From NCBI GenBank assembly GCA_964016885.1, contig OZ024744.1:70641475-70705474 (forward strand): 64,000 nt of DNA, written 5' to 3'. Origin of the DNA: Eledone cirrhosa. Lineage: Eukaryota; Mollusca; Cephalopoda; Octopoda; Eledonidae. The translations under genes were made by a program, and so were the position numbers. Positions 1 to 11,500 of this stretch are shown piece after piece. Positions within the stretch are counted from its first letter, which is position 1; each line of letters begins with the position of its first letter. Under the pieces are notes generated by a model. The model had not been told where the DNA came from. It was given only the letters and a program-made list of their open reading frames with translations, and did no database searches.

Positions 1-60
1 TATATATAATATATATATATAATGTATATATAATATATATAATATATATAGATATAATAT

Positions 61-290
61 AGTAATAATATTAAATTTGAGGACTAAAATTCAAAGAGGG
101 CTCGATAAGGATAAATATATATCAAATATATAAGAACCGTAGAGCAAATATTTTTTTAAATAACAGATTAAAGTTTAAGCAAAGAATCGCTGCTTTCACC
201 CTTAACGGGATCTTCCGATTAGTTGCAGAAGATCCCGTTAAGAGTGAAAGCAGCGATTCTTTGCTTAAACTTTAATATGTTATTTTAATA
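61..290. repeat. Foldback element family A, copy 1 (hairpin in (TA)n)
   Basis: Left part AGGACTAAAATTCAAAGAGG and GGGCTCGATAAGG is followed by a near-perfect inverted repeat. Arms 152-215 and 228-290 share the core AATCGCTGCTTTCACCCTTA, with a 12-base loop. The element lies between (TA)n tracts. No coding capacity is seen. Other copies occur at 18442, 55586 and 62071, which shows it is a mobile, MITE-like family. Confidence 0.75.
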
Positions 291-340
291 AATATATATA
301 ATATATATATATAATATATATATAATATATATATAATATT

Positions 341-823
341 TCATCATCATCATCATCATCACCGTTTTACGTCCGTTCTTCCACGCTAGCATGGGTTAGA
401 CGGGTTGTCCTGTTGTGGGCAGTGTCTGGTCGGCTGACCATGCCTTGCTCATACAGGAACTGATCTGGCTTGATTTCTACAGCTGGATGCCCTTCCTAAC
501 ACCAACCTCATTTACAGTGAGTGCTGGGTGCTTTTTCGTGGCGCCTACACGTCCACTTTACAGTGTGGGCTGGGTGCTTTTTTGCCGTGGCACCTCCACG
601 ACCACCTTGCGGTGGGGGGGGGGCATATTGTTTATATGCTTCAGCATGTACCCATGGGAGGTCGGGTACCCTGTATTACTGCGTGACGCCAGAAGTCACG
701 GTCGTGTGTCATTGACTTTGAGAGGTGTAGTTGGGTAAGGTCGGCTTTTATCACCTCATCCCAAGTCATCATTCCGGATACACTTCTCTCCAATGACATC
801 ACAACTATCTCTGACACACTGCC
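341..823 (-). mobile_element. RTE LINE, 3' end with internal deletion
   Basis: The plus-strand start (TCAT)n is followed by ACCGTTTTACGTCCGTTCTT, the 3' terminus of the RTE element seen in full at 30758-33092. At 770/771 the sequence jumps from the end of the ORF (CCCAAGTCATC) to a segment 1.67 kb further 5' in the element (ATTCCGGATACAC). It then stops in (TA)n. The copy therefore lacks almost the whole reverse transcriptase. Confidence 0.85.
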
Positions 824-826
824 ATA

Positions 827-835
<9 letters not shown>

Positions 836-867
<32 letters not shown>

Positions 868-1135
868 ATTTATATATAATATATATATATAATATATATT
901 ATATATATCTTTCATCCTTACGGGATCGATAAAATAAAGTACCAGTAATGCACTGGGTTATTGCTGGCCTTGTGCCTAAAGTAGAAACAATTATATATAT
1001 ATAATATATATATATATAATATATATATATATATAATATATATTATACTACCCTAAGTATTGAGTACTTTGGTGCGTTATGGTCCACCTGGTTCCTTACC
1101 ACATTTCCTTTGTTATAATATATGATATATATATA

Positions 1136-1176
<41 letters not shown>

Positions 1177-1276
1177 TTATATATATATATAATATATATA
1201 TTTAATATATATTATATATATATAATATATATTATATATATATAATATATATTATATATATATAATATATATAAGG
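836..1276. repeat. (TA)n islands with two repeat fragments
   Basis: Mostly imperfect TATATAATATA tracts. Position 909-993 is the 3' part of a tRNA-derived SINE (TTTCATCCTTACGGGATCGA, ending in GTAGAAACAATT). Position 1047-1115 is the terminal part of foldback family B (CCCTAAGTATTGAGTAC, then GGTTCCTTACCACATTTCC). No gene is visible. Confidence 0.8.
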
Positions 1277-1417
1277 TTAACGTATGTTGATGCCCTAAGG
1301 GCAGACACTGGTCTGTTAGAACACAGGACATGGCAGCGATAATGAGGGACAAAGACCGCTGGAGAGAACTCGTCCATGGATCTCGGGAATTTTACCTGCC
1401 TCAGATAGATTAGAGAT
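1277..1417 (+). mobile_element. LINE 3' terminal fragment
   Basis: One frame reads TYVDALRADTGLLEHRTWQR and another reads MRDKDRWRELVHGSREFYLP before a stop. This is the C-terminus of a non-LTR retrotransposon ORF with a one-frame shift. A longer minus-strand member lies at 44121-44830, sharing DRDCWRELVHESREFYPP. Decayed and non-functional. Confidence 0.7.
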
Positions 1418-1460
1418 AATATATATTATATATATTTATATATATATATTATATATATAT

Positions 1461-1662
1461 CATTTCATCATCATTCATCATTTTCCCTGCTTGCAACTGT
1501 GGGACGGGAACTGATTCTGGCTTGATTTCTACAGCTGGATGCCCTTCCTAACACCAACCTCATTTACAGTGAGTGCTGGGTGCTTTTTTGCCGTGGCACC
1601 TCCACGACCACTTTGCAGTGGAATGATATGGACGCCAGTCCCTATCATCTCATTTCTACATA
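1461..1662 (-). repeat. SINE/RTE tail copy without tRNA head
   Basis: It starts with (CAT)n and carries CAGCTGGATGCCCTTCCTAA and TGCTTTTTTGCCGTGGCACC. It ends at CATCTCATTTCTACA, where the neighbouring full SINE (1792-2124) continues into its tRNA-like head. Position 1668-1768 is a separate fragment (AAAGACCGACGGAAACATCG) like the middle of the SINE at 6215. Confidence 0.75.
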
Positions 1663-1791
1663 TATATTACTTCTACCTGGAGTTGTGACCGATAGATAGT
1701 ATTATCAATTGGAAAGACCGACGGAAACATCGTTTCCTCGGTCCGATTTGACGAAAGTCGATCGTTCCTATTATATATATATTATATATAT

Positions 1792-2120
1792 ATCATCATC
1801 ATCATCATCATCATCATTTTACGTCTGCTTTTCCCTGCTTGCAAGGGTGGGACGGGAACTGATGCTGGCTGGATTTCTACAGCTGGATGCCCTTCCTAAC
1901 ACCAACCTCATTTACAGTGAGTGCTGGGTGCTTTTTTGCCGTGGCACCTCCACGACCACTTTGCAGTGGAATGATAGGGACCCCAGTCCCTATCATCTCA
2001 TTTCTACAGCTGAGTAAACTGGAGCAATGTGAAATAAAGTGTCTTGCTCAAGGAAACAACACATCACCTGGTCTGAGAATTGAACTCACAACCTTTCGAT
2101 TGCAAGGCCAATGCTCTAAC

Positions 2121-2124
<4 letters not shown>
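1792..2124 (-). repeat. tRNA-derived SINE with RTE-like 3' tail
   Basis: Read on the minus strand, it begins AGTGGTTAGAGCATTGGCCT with the B-box-like GGTTGTGAGTTCAATTC. It runs through CAAGACACTTTATTTCAC into the GGAAGGGCATCCAGCTGTAG tail and ends in (GAT)n. The tail matches the 3' end of the RTE LINE in this window, so the SINE probably uses RTE machinery (established for SINEs with LINE tails; inferred here). Confidence 0.85.
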
Positions 2125-2210
<86 letters not shown>

Positions 2211-2290
2211 ATATATATAATATATATTATATATATATATAATATAATATATATATATTATATAATATATATAATATATATTATATTTAT
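2125..2290. repeat. (TA)n microsatellite
   Basis: An almost uninterrupted TA/ATT tract of about 165 bases between a SINE end and the 5' edge of an RTE copy. Confidence 0.95.
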
Positions 2291-3232
2291 ATAGCTGAAT
2301 CTATGGTAGAACTAGAGAATAAATTCCAAACCTGGAAGCAGGGACTAGAGAGAAAGGGCCTCAAAGTCAACATGACAAAGACTAAGGTCCTTGTAAGTAG
2401 ACGAGAAAAGAGAACCCAGATCCCCTCAGGGAAATGGCCTTGCTCAGTATGTAGGAAAGGTGTAGGTAGAAACTCCATTCTCTGCCCCAAATGCAAACAA
2501 TGGGTACACAAGAGATGTAGCAGGATCTCAGGAAGCTTAATTAAGAATGTAGGATTCACATGCAGCAGCTGTGCTGAAACAGCAAGCAAACAGCCACAGG
2601 AAACAAGTACCACCAATCTCTGGGAGGGCCCTGTAGAAACAGTAGACAGCTTCTGCTACCTAGGTGACCGAATTAGCAACGGAGGTGGGTGCTCAGAAAG
2701 TACAATAACTAGGGTAAGAACGGGATGGAAGAAGTTTAGGGAACTACTACCACTGCTAGCTGCAAAAGGCTTCTCCCTCAGAATGAAAGGCAGACTGTAT
2801 GATGCGTGTATCCGAACAGCGATGTTGCATGGTAGTGAGACCTGGGCGCTGAAGGTGGAAGACTTACGTAGATTAGAGAGAAACGAAGCCTGCATGCTCC
2901 GATGGATGTGTAACAGTAATATACGTGAACGACAAAGCATAAAGGAATTGAGAGAGAGACTGAGCATAAGAGGAATCAAATGCTGCGTGCAGGAGAGGCG
3001 GTTACGCTGGTATGGACATGTGATGCGTATGAAGGATGACAGCTGCATAAAAAGGTGCAGAGCACTAGAAGTTGATGGAAACCGCGGAGTGGGGAGACCC
3101 AAGATGACTTGGGATGAGGTGATAAAAGCCAACCTTACCCAACTACACCTCTCAAAGACAATGACACACGACCGTGACTTCTGGCGTCACGCAGTAATAC
3201 AGGGCACCCAACCTCCCATGGGTATATGCTGA
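2291..3232 (+). CDS. RTE reverse transcriptase, C-terminal part (zinc finger and GHV domain)
   Basis: Open from the truncation point to TGA at 3232, 313 codons; the first Met is at 2303. It shows the RT primer-grip end (LKVNMTKTKVL), a PHD-like zinc finger (C-x2-C-x9-C-x2-C-x4-H-x2-C, then C-x2-C), FCYLGDRISNGGGCSE, LYDACIRTAMLHGSETWAL and LRWYGHVMRM. The ORF is intact but lacks the palm catalytic motifs, so it cannot encode an active RT alone. The 5' part is missing by truncation, not mutation. Confidence 0.85.
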   Translation: MAESMVELENKFQTWKQGLERKGLKVNMTKTKVLVSRREKRTQIPSGKWPCSVCRKGVGRNSILCPKCKQWVHKRCSRISGSLIKNVGFTCSSCAETASKQPQETSTTNLWEGPVETVDSFCYLGDRISNGGGCSESTITRVRTGWKKFRELLPLLAAKGFSLRMKGRLYDACIRTAMLHGSETWALKVEDLRRLERNEACMLRWMCNSNIRERQSIKELRERLSIRGIKCCVQERRLRWYGHVMRMKDDSCIKRCRALEVDGNRGVGRPKMTWDEVIKANLTQLHLSKTMTHDRDFWRHAVIQGTQPPMGIC

Positions 3233-3538
3233 AGCATATAAACAGTATGACCCCACTCCCCCCACCGCAAGGTGGTCGTGGAGGTGCCACGGCAAAAAAA
3301 GCACCCTGCCCACACTGTAAAGTCGACGTGTAGGCGCCACGAAAAAGCACCCAGCACTCACTGTAAATGAGGTTGGTGTTAGGAAGGGCATCCAGCTGTA
3401 GAAATCAAGCCAGATCAGTTCCTGTATGAGCAAGGCATGGTCAGCTGACCAGACACTGCCCACAACGGAACAACCCGTCTAACCCATGCTAGCGTGGAAG
3501 AACGGACGTAAAACGGTGATGATGATGATGATGATGAT
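2291..3538 (+). mobile_element. 5'-truncated RTE LINE (3' half)
   Basis: It begins directly in (TA)n at ATAGCTGAATCTATGGTAG, i.e. just after the YADD box of the full copy. It continues through the zinc finger, C-terminal domain and 3' UTR, and ends in (GAT)n at 3538. It is nearly identical to 31056-32000, so it is young. The truncation point inside a TA tract suggests integration at TA-rich DNA. Confidence 0.9.
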
Positions 3539-3575
3539 ATATATAATATATATTATATATATATAATATATATTA

Positions 3576-3776
3576 TAACAAAGGAAATGTGGTAAGGAAC
3601 CAGATGGACCATAATGCACCAGAGTAGTCAATGCGTAGGGTAGTACAGTGGGAAATAGGAAAAAGTATAACCCCGACGGCAGAGCTCAAGCCGTTTCACG
3701 GCTATTTCTGTCTATTATATTCCAGAAATAGCCGTCGAAACGGCTTGCTCTGCCATCGGGGTCATACTTTTTCCTA
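3576..3776. repeat. Foldback element family B, copy 1
   Basis: The left terminal part AACAAAGGAAATGTGGTAAG is followed by a hairpin. Arms 3657-3710 and 3723-3775 share CCCCGACGGCAGAGCTCAAG and CGGCTATTTCTG. It sits in (TA)n. A second full copy lies at 61828-62026 and a terminal fragment at 1047-1115. Confidence 0.8.
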
Positions 3777-3844
3777 ATATATATTATATATATATAATAT
3801 ATACAATATATATATATATATATAATATATATAATATGTAATAT

Positions 3845-4703
3845 CATCATCATCATCATCATCAGCGTTTAACGTCCGTGTTCCACGCTTGCATGGGTTT
3901 GGACGGGGGTAGTCCCACTTGAGGCAAGAGTGATTGTCTTGCTCGCATAGGACTGTCTGGCAGGTTTTCTACAGTTGGATGCCCTTCCTAACACCAACCA
4001 CATTTACAGTGTGGGTCTGGGAGGTTTTTACCGTGTTGCCTACACGGCCACATTACAGCGTGGACTGTGTGTTTTTTTGTCGTGACACCTACACGATCTC
4101 ATTTGTTTCGGCCTCGATGGCGCGGCACCAACATAACTTTACATAGAACGGGGTGGTGTGGATCGGGTGGGGGTGGTGGGACGGGGTGTATTTGTTAGAG
4201 ATGCCTACTGGCTGGAGTAGGTTTTACTATATATTTAGGTAAGGCGGGTCTTCTCTGTTACTGAGTACCGCCAAAGGTCTCGGTCCAGTGACATTGTCTT
4301 GGAGAGGTGTAAGTGTGTGATGTCGGAGTTTATCAGCTCGTCCCAGGTTTTTCTAGGTCTGCCTATTCCGTGACTACCGTCTATCTTTATTGCCCTGCAC
4401 TTTGTTATACAGCTATCGACTTTCATGCGCATCACGTGTCCATACCAACGTAGCCTTCTCTCGAGTAAACAACATCTGATCCCTCTTATCTCTAATTTAT
4501 TCCTTAGTTCGTTTATGCTTTGCCGTTCACGTATATTACTGTTACACATCCAGCGGAGCATGCAAGCTTCGTTCCTCTCTAGTCTGCGTATATCCTCTGC
4601 ACACAATGCCCAGGTCTCACTGCCATGCAGCATTGCTGTTCGTATGCAGGCATCGTACAACCTGCCTTTCATTTTTAGTGAGAACCCTTTAGCAGCTAAT
4701 AGT
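3845..4703 (-). mobile_element. RTE LINE, second subfamily, broken by assembly gap
   Basis: The (CAT)n end and 3' UTR differ from the first subfamily (CCGTGTTCCACGCTTGCATG; GACGGGGGTAGTCCC), but the encoded C-terminus is clearly related. The copy runs into the N gap at 4704. Confidence 0.85.
4235..4703 (-). CDS. RTE C-terminal ORF fragment, subfamily 2
   Basis: Encodes LLAAKGFSLKMKGRLYDACI, ETWALCAEDIRRLERNEACM, RRLRWYGHVMRMKVDSC and ends SVTEKTRLT. Open throughout the visible part. The N-terminal side is hidden in the N gap, so intactness cannot be judged. The same protein end is found at 29777-29985 and 33481-33626. Confidence 0.8.
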
Positions 4704-4903
4704 NNNNNNNNNNNNNNNNNNNNNNNNNNNNNNNNNNNNNNNNNNNNNNNNNNNNNNNNNNNNNNNNNNNNNNNNNNNNNNNNNNNNNNNNNNNNNNNNN
4801 NNNNNNNNNNNNNNNNNNNNNNNNNNNNNNNNNNNNNNNNNNNNNNNNNNNNNNNNNNNNNNNNNNNNNNNNNNNNNNNNNNNNNNNNNNNNNNNNNNNN
4901 NNN
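4704..4903. other. Assembly gap (200 N)
   Basis: Exactly 200 N bases inside an RTE copy. The sequence beyond it (4904 on) is not RTE-like, so the gap hides the 5' junction of the copy; its true length is unknown. Confidence 0.99.
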
Positions 4904-5388
4904 AATCAAGTATCGACATTTAAAATAATTTTGAAATAAACAATGTGTATGATCAAATGTAGCGGTGATTGAAAAATAACCTTCATTTCCGTGGTATATC
5001 TTTCATCTGTCGTCGCTCGCATAAGTAACATACATACAGACACAAATACACATACTTTCACACCTGATTTCGCCAATTGTCGGATAACATCAAAACAAAA
5101 CAGACAGACACACAAATATATCTATACTTATAAAGCTGACAGTCGTATATATGTATGTATATTAACTCTTTCTTTTTAAACTCATTTCTACAGTAGCTCC
5201 TCCCCTTTGCTACGAAATCGGAAGGACAATGTGACACGGGAGGGTGTGTGGTATCTTTGCAGTGGAGTTGTGGGGGCAGGTATACCCTGCCGGGCGCCAG
5301 CCGGACGGACCAGCTAGTATATATATATATATATAATTCAATTAAATTTAAAAAGTGGGAATGGATATAATATAATATACAAACTTAC
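4904..5388. other. PAN3 intron 10, left part, no gene seen
   Basis: Contains AC-rich stretches, a pentameric GTATAT tract near 5150 and a short (TA)n at 5318-5335. I looked here for the next PAN3 exon on the minus strand (expected to read LVFAYDFH) and did not find it. Confidence 0.7.
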
Positions 5389-5505
5389 AATGGTCTCCAA
5401 AGGCTGTTGTAGTGAAAACTTCCTTTAATTGAACGACATTTGGGTGGTAAAGTTTTTTCCACTGATCTACTGTTGCCATACATTTAGTATTAGCGAGCCG
5501 AAAAC
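5389..5505 (-). CDS. PAN3: PAN3 exon 10 (last exon in window)
   Basis: The 117 bases encode GFRLANTKCMATVDQWKK, LYHPNVVQLKEVFTTTAFGD and H, plus one T. This covers the helix C and strand 4 part of the pseudokinase N-lobe. The acceptor is CCAATTTACAG and the donor CATT|GTAAGT. The left-over T would complete a Ser codon, as in vertebrates (SLVFAYDF follows). That next exon is not found between 1 and 5388. Confidence 0.95.
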
Positions 5506-8500
5506 CTGTAAATTGGAAAATATACCAAATATATAAATATGTATGTGTATGGTGAGTGCATATATATGTCATCATCATCATCATCATTGTTTTATGTCTG
5601 CTCTCATGCTTGCTTGATAGAGTAAACATAAAACGTCTTGGAGCCACAACAAAAGCGCCCAGTCCACATCAAGAAATGGTCATTTTAGAGCCATGACAAA
5701 AAGCTCCCAGTCTACACTGTAAAGTGGTTGTGCTGGTGATACTACAAAAAGCACTCGGCTCCCGTGGTCATGTTAGTGTCATGAAACAAAAAGTTGTTTT
5801 AGTACCACAATAAAAAGCAGTCCACACTCAAATATGGTTGGCATTAGGAAGGGCATCCAGCCATAGAAACCAAGCCAGAAACAGTTCTGTGTGAGCTCAC
5901 CTAACCTATGCTAGTCTGGAAAAATGGATATTTTAAATCATATTTTAACATCTATCTCCAATGCTTGTATGGGTTAGACATATTTGCCACATTCTCAGAA
6001 TATGTAGGTCAGACAACTGTGAAGCACTCATAAATTCCATTTTTGAGTGCCCTTCCTAGCACAAATCCCATGGTGGTGATGGAGGTCAGCTATGACCCCA
6101 ATATACCATGCTAGGTGAACCTGAAATCCTTTATTGATGTTTACTTCCCCCAACTTACCATCACCCATATCTGATGATATTCACCACACATCTATATTCA
6201 AAACTATTACTATTTCTGTGAAGGCACATGGTTTATTGGTTAGAAAGTTGAATTCACAATTGTGAAGTTATGAGTTTGATCCCCTGATCAGGCAATGCCA
6301 TTGAGTAAGAAAGACACTTTATTTCAGTGCTCCTTCTGCTAGGAGTTGCATCAGGTAGATAGTATTTGCTATTAGAAGAACTAATGGAAATGTTTCCTTG
6401 GTCTGATCTGATAAATTCCACTCTAATTGGTAAGCAAATGAGGTCTGGTATCTTGCCGATTCAGATCAAATGAAGGCTGGAATCTTGTCAATTTGGTTAT
6501 AAAACTTTATCTGCCTGCCGTATGTAACTCTCAGCTGACATATACCCTCTCTTCTCTGACCCCCCCCCCCCATATCAGTATCACGTCATGTTACTCATAT
6601 GACATCCTTATTCAACCAAACACTCAATCTACCTTCTAATAACCCACCACTGTTTACCCCTTTGCACCCATGCCATATTCTCTCTTCTTTCCCTTCTTTG
6701 TCATCACTCCCTTCCTCTCAATAATGTTTACTTTGAAAGAAAAGTGGTTAAAACCCTTATAGTTTTGGTTTTAAAAAAAATCTTGCCAAAAGAAAATAAA
6801 TACCCAGAATGAGAAATAAAATAAACATCTGCTGTCATCATTAACAGTATGGTGGGTGGAATTTCAAAAGATATCTCGTATATTTACCATGGATCCGTTT
6901 AAGGCAATATGTGATACAATCTTTTGTATTAACGGCTTTGTAACACGTCGTGGGGTAGTTAAAGATCGTGGATTTCTGGAGCGGGCTTGAAGGTGGCGCT
7001 TCAAGTGGATACAGTTGGTTATAACTGTCGACTTCTGTCGGAATATCTAGAAAGGAAGAGAAAGAAAGAAAAGCATGAAATTAAAATTGGATGATGGGCT
7101 AATTTAGAGAGAGATTTCCATTAATTAAAAATTCATGTCATTGGTCTATTTGAGTTATTTCCCTTATACAGACAGGAAATAAGGAAGATCAAAATTGGAC
7201 ATATTTTTTCACTGTTTATTAAGGAAAGGAAATGCAGCATATATGACCCTTTTACTTTTTCGAAGCCTCTCAGACTAATGAAAGGAAGTTATTCTCAAAC
7301 CAAAACAGTGCAAACACTAAGCATCAAGTAGTGTTGACTGGGTGACTGAATAAGTCTACCACCAAAGATCTCAGAATGCAAAGAGCCATTTAGTCTTATT
7401 AAGGACATGGTGTTGTAATAAAAAACATCCAGTATATTGGTTGGTGTTAGGAAAGGCATTCAGCCATAGAAACCATGCCAAAAATAGAATGTAGGAGCAA
7501 AATGTGATCCTTCAGAATGATAGTAATTCTAAATAACTTTGGTCAAAATAACCCATACATGACATACTATCATTGAAAATTGATCTAAAACAATGATCCA
7601 ACTTCCAAATTTCACTAACATAGGTCATATTAGTCAGGTTATTGTAGGCTATAGTAGGAAACATATGCCCAAAATGCTGCAGCAGAGTGAGACCAAACAT
7701 AAAACAACAGGTTTGCGAAGCACACCTCTTTATCACAGTCATGCCTGTGCCTATTATATGGATAATAGAGCTAGAACTGATATAGAGAAACTTTAAAGAA
7801 TATTAAATAAGATATTTACCAGGATGTTGAGCTGGGTCTATTTGAAGTAAAGAACACGCATGTCGATTTAATAGTTCCTGAAAAAGGAAAAAGAAAAAAA
7901 ATTCATTTTAAAATAAAATTCTACCAACATTTGAAAACAGTTTTCCACCTAAGTATGTAACGAGGTAAGTTCACCCACCCTGTTCTTCAAGTCTCTAATA
8001 ATTGCTAATGAGTCTTTACTTTCTTTTTCCAACTATTAGAGAGGTTCCAGTGCTCCTTGTGATATCTGTTCTGGCAGTGGTTCGTTTGTCCACCCTTTTC
8101 ACTTGCCTTTAGATGTGGTCCAAGACGTGTGTATTACCTGATTGTGTTTTTTTATTTTCCTTTTCTTATTTGTAATACTTATATAATTGTGAATAAAGAC
8201 ATTTGAAGTAAGATTAAAAAAATTTAAAAACTTAAAACTAGTTTTCTGCTAGGTATGCAAACTAACTTTTAAGAACTGTTTTTAATGCATGGCATTCACT
8301 TTATCACTGCCATGTTGAAATGCAAGCCATTGGCAAATTTAAGTTATTTCTCCATAATTCATTTAAAATTCAAATAATGCAGCACATGAACTGGCTTAAA
8401 AAAAGTCTTTGTAGATTGTTTTCTATATTGAAAAATCTCAAGCTTTAGCTATGATTGTGACATGGATGGTTTTCTGAATTATAGATATAGTCCATCCTGT

Positions 8501-8556
8501 ATTGCAGTGTAAGTAACCGAGTATCACCTAAACATTTGAACATCTACTGCAATGTA

Positions 8557-8587
<31 letters not shown>

Positions 8588-11500
8588 GAGTTGGCAGACA
8601 GAAACACATGGAGCAGGACGCTAAAGAGCGCTGTCAAACAGGACCCACCATGATTGTGCCCTACATAATCAAAAACTAGATGATATATATATACACATAT
8701 ATACAACTGTTAGGTGGTCATGTAGGTGCCACGACAAAAAGCACCCAGCACACACTGTAAATGTGGTTGCCATTAGGAAGGGCATCCAGCTGTAGAAATC
8801 TAGCCCAAAACAGTTCTATATGAGCAAGAAACGGTCACCTGGCCTAACTTGCTTCAAATGGGACAACCCATCTAACACATGCTAGCATGGAAAGTAGACA
8901 ACCAAGACTTAATTATACATTTAATTGACCAACACTTGTTTCACCAGATTACCTAAGAACATGCAATATGATCTTGTAAATCAGCTCATCAGGATCTATA
9001 AAATAAAGTGACATTTTAGCCCGGCTAAGGATTTGCAATGTTCATCGATTGTTCAAACGGGCTGAGAATTACGAGACAATGTTACTTGGCCTTCTTTGGT
9101 GTAGGTGAGGAGGAGTATTTCCATTGCATGGATTGTCTCTCTGTCTATGGCTCAAAGTGATGAACCCAACACTCATCCTGGGTTAAGAAACCAAGTGGAG
9201 AGATTCTGTACTGGAGAAGATTCATCTAATTTGCCTGACAAGGTTTGGCATTTGAATTACTGGTTCAGTACATTTGATCAAACCATTCCTTTAATTGTTA
9301 TCATCATCATATTCAATCACACCTTTTCCATGCTGCCGTGAACTATTTAAGCATCCACCCTGAAACACGAAATACTTGGGTTGGCTCGAATCTAAATAAG
9401 AGATACCAGAGGACCTTGTAATTGCTGTGTTATCCACCACCACCATTCATTCACTCCATAAAAAACAAAACAAAACCAAAACTGAAGAAACAAATTGAAA
9501 GTCTCTGCAAAGATCCCCTCAAATTACCCCCCCCCCCCCACAAAATTCTAAATCTCCTTCAAAATCCTATATAATAAAAACGAAACTAAATAAAATCCCC
9601 ATCCTAAAATTCTCCTCCAAGTTGCACTACCCTCATCCCCACAACAAAAGCCCAAACTTACCATTTTTATTTCATCAGGCAGGAAAAACTGCGGCATGTT
9701 TGCTTTAATTTTCATGTGTGCTATGTGTGACGGCATTCCGGGATAGAAAGAGTAATTCGGGAGTACGATTTGCTGTTGTTGCTGCTGTGGAAATACAAAA
9801 AATTGAAAAAAATATGTAAGATTACAGTTTATTCTTTGCCCTTCCTTGGGGCCTTAATTCCAAAGAGAATATTAGGGGCACTGGTGTGACATACAGCATG
9901 TCTTGAGCATTTTAAAACCTAACAGAGACCATTCCCCACCCCCACCAAGGTCAAGGTTTAGTATTTTAGAGTTGGGGTTATGGTTAAAGTCAAGATTAAC
10001 CATCTGAAACTGGTGGCCTGGTTTTTTTGTATTGAATGTGCACATCATACAAAGACTGATGAGCCAGAATTTTGTCATTCACACTGTCTTGTTTATAAAC
10101 ATCTAATTCTAAGCAGCAAGACAGTCAGTCAGATTAGTTCTGTTATGGTATCACAGCAGACAGTAGCTGAAAGCCATGTGATAGAAGAGTTTGATATTTG
10201 ACTTTTTTTTTTACTTGAATTTATGCCAAAATCATGGACAGGAGCTAAATCTATTGGACTAAGGATATTTTGAAGAGGAGTTAGGTGAGCAAACCTATGG
10301 TTTTTTTCTGATGACTTCAGTCTGAAGATGATGTTGACATTATCAGTGATTCTAAGCCAATCGTGGAGAAAGGCTCAAGTGATCAGGCCAGGAATTTTGA
10401 TAGTGAAAATGAACCCGGAAGTGGTGACAGCTTTGTTTACAATCCTCGTAGCAATTCTTGCAATGTTGATTCTGATGCCCCTCCAGTGGCTAAAAGACAG
10501 AGAAATGATCAGCCAGCTGTTACTATGACACTTGTCTTCAATATCACCAAGTTTCAAGAAATTTTAGCCAGTAATAATAATGCTATGAACATTTATTTCA
10601 AGAATATCAAATTCAGTGTATTCTCCCCAAAATGGCAAGGGAATGTGGTATTCTTTATATAAAAATGATCAGGGTTCAAAGTGTTATGGTTTGGGTTTCT
10701 TCCAGAGAGAGAGAGAACATAAATCAACCCCAGTACTTGAATGGTACTTTATTATTGACTGCTGAGAGGATTAGAAGTAAAGTTGAGCTTAATGAGATTT
10801 GAAATCAGACAGCAGGGAGATGGAACATATAATGAAAGTGTTCTTTCCGCAATCTAATCATAAACTAAACCATTGCCCCAGAACTTGTACTTTATTTATC
10901 ATCCTCTGAAAAGGTGAAAGATAAAGTTGACTGTATCAAGATTTAAACACAGAGCACAGAAAACTGGTACAAATACTGCAAAGCAATTTATGCAACACTT
11001 TAACAATATACCAATTTACCACTGTAACCCTTTAGCATTTACATTACTCTATATTTACTATCATATTTTCATGGTAAAAAGCTTTACTTCACATAATATC
11101 GAATCTATGAAATTTTGATATTATTTATTTTGAGAATAATACTTCAACATCATTATCAGTGGCCAGTTACAGCCAGTTTGAACAGAAAGAGGTGAGAGAA
11201 TTCTGGCAGGACACAGCCGGTTTAAATGCAAAAGGGTTAAGATAAGACTATCGTAACTTAGGGAGACAAAATCAGTAACATTGATGTCAGGCAAATTCCC
11301 ACAGTAGTTAGAGAATCGGAAAAAATGCTTTGCAGCATTTATTCCAGCTCTCTGTGCTCCAATTTCAAATTCAGCTGAGATCATCTTTGTCTTTCACCCT
11401 TTACAACTTGGATCATACAAACATTTACCTCTATATATATATATATATATATATGAACTGAAAAGATGAGCCCCTATGCAAAATTTTAGACCACAATTTG

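Noticed and set aside
2125..2290. Tyr/Ile-rich frames over TA tracts
   Set aside because: Pure (TA)n microsatellite translation.
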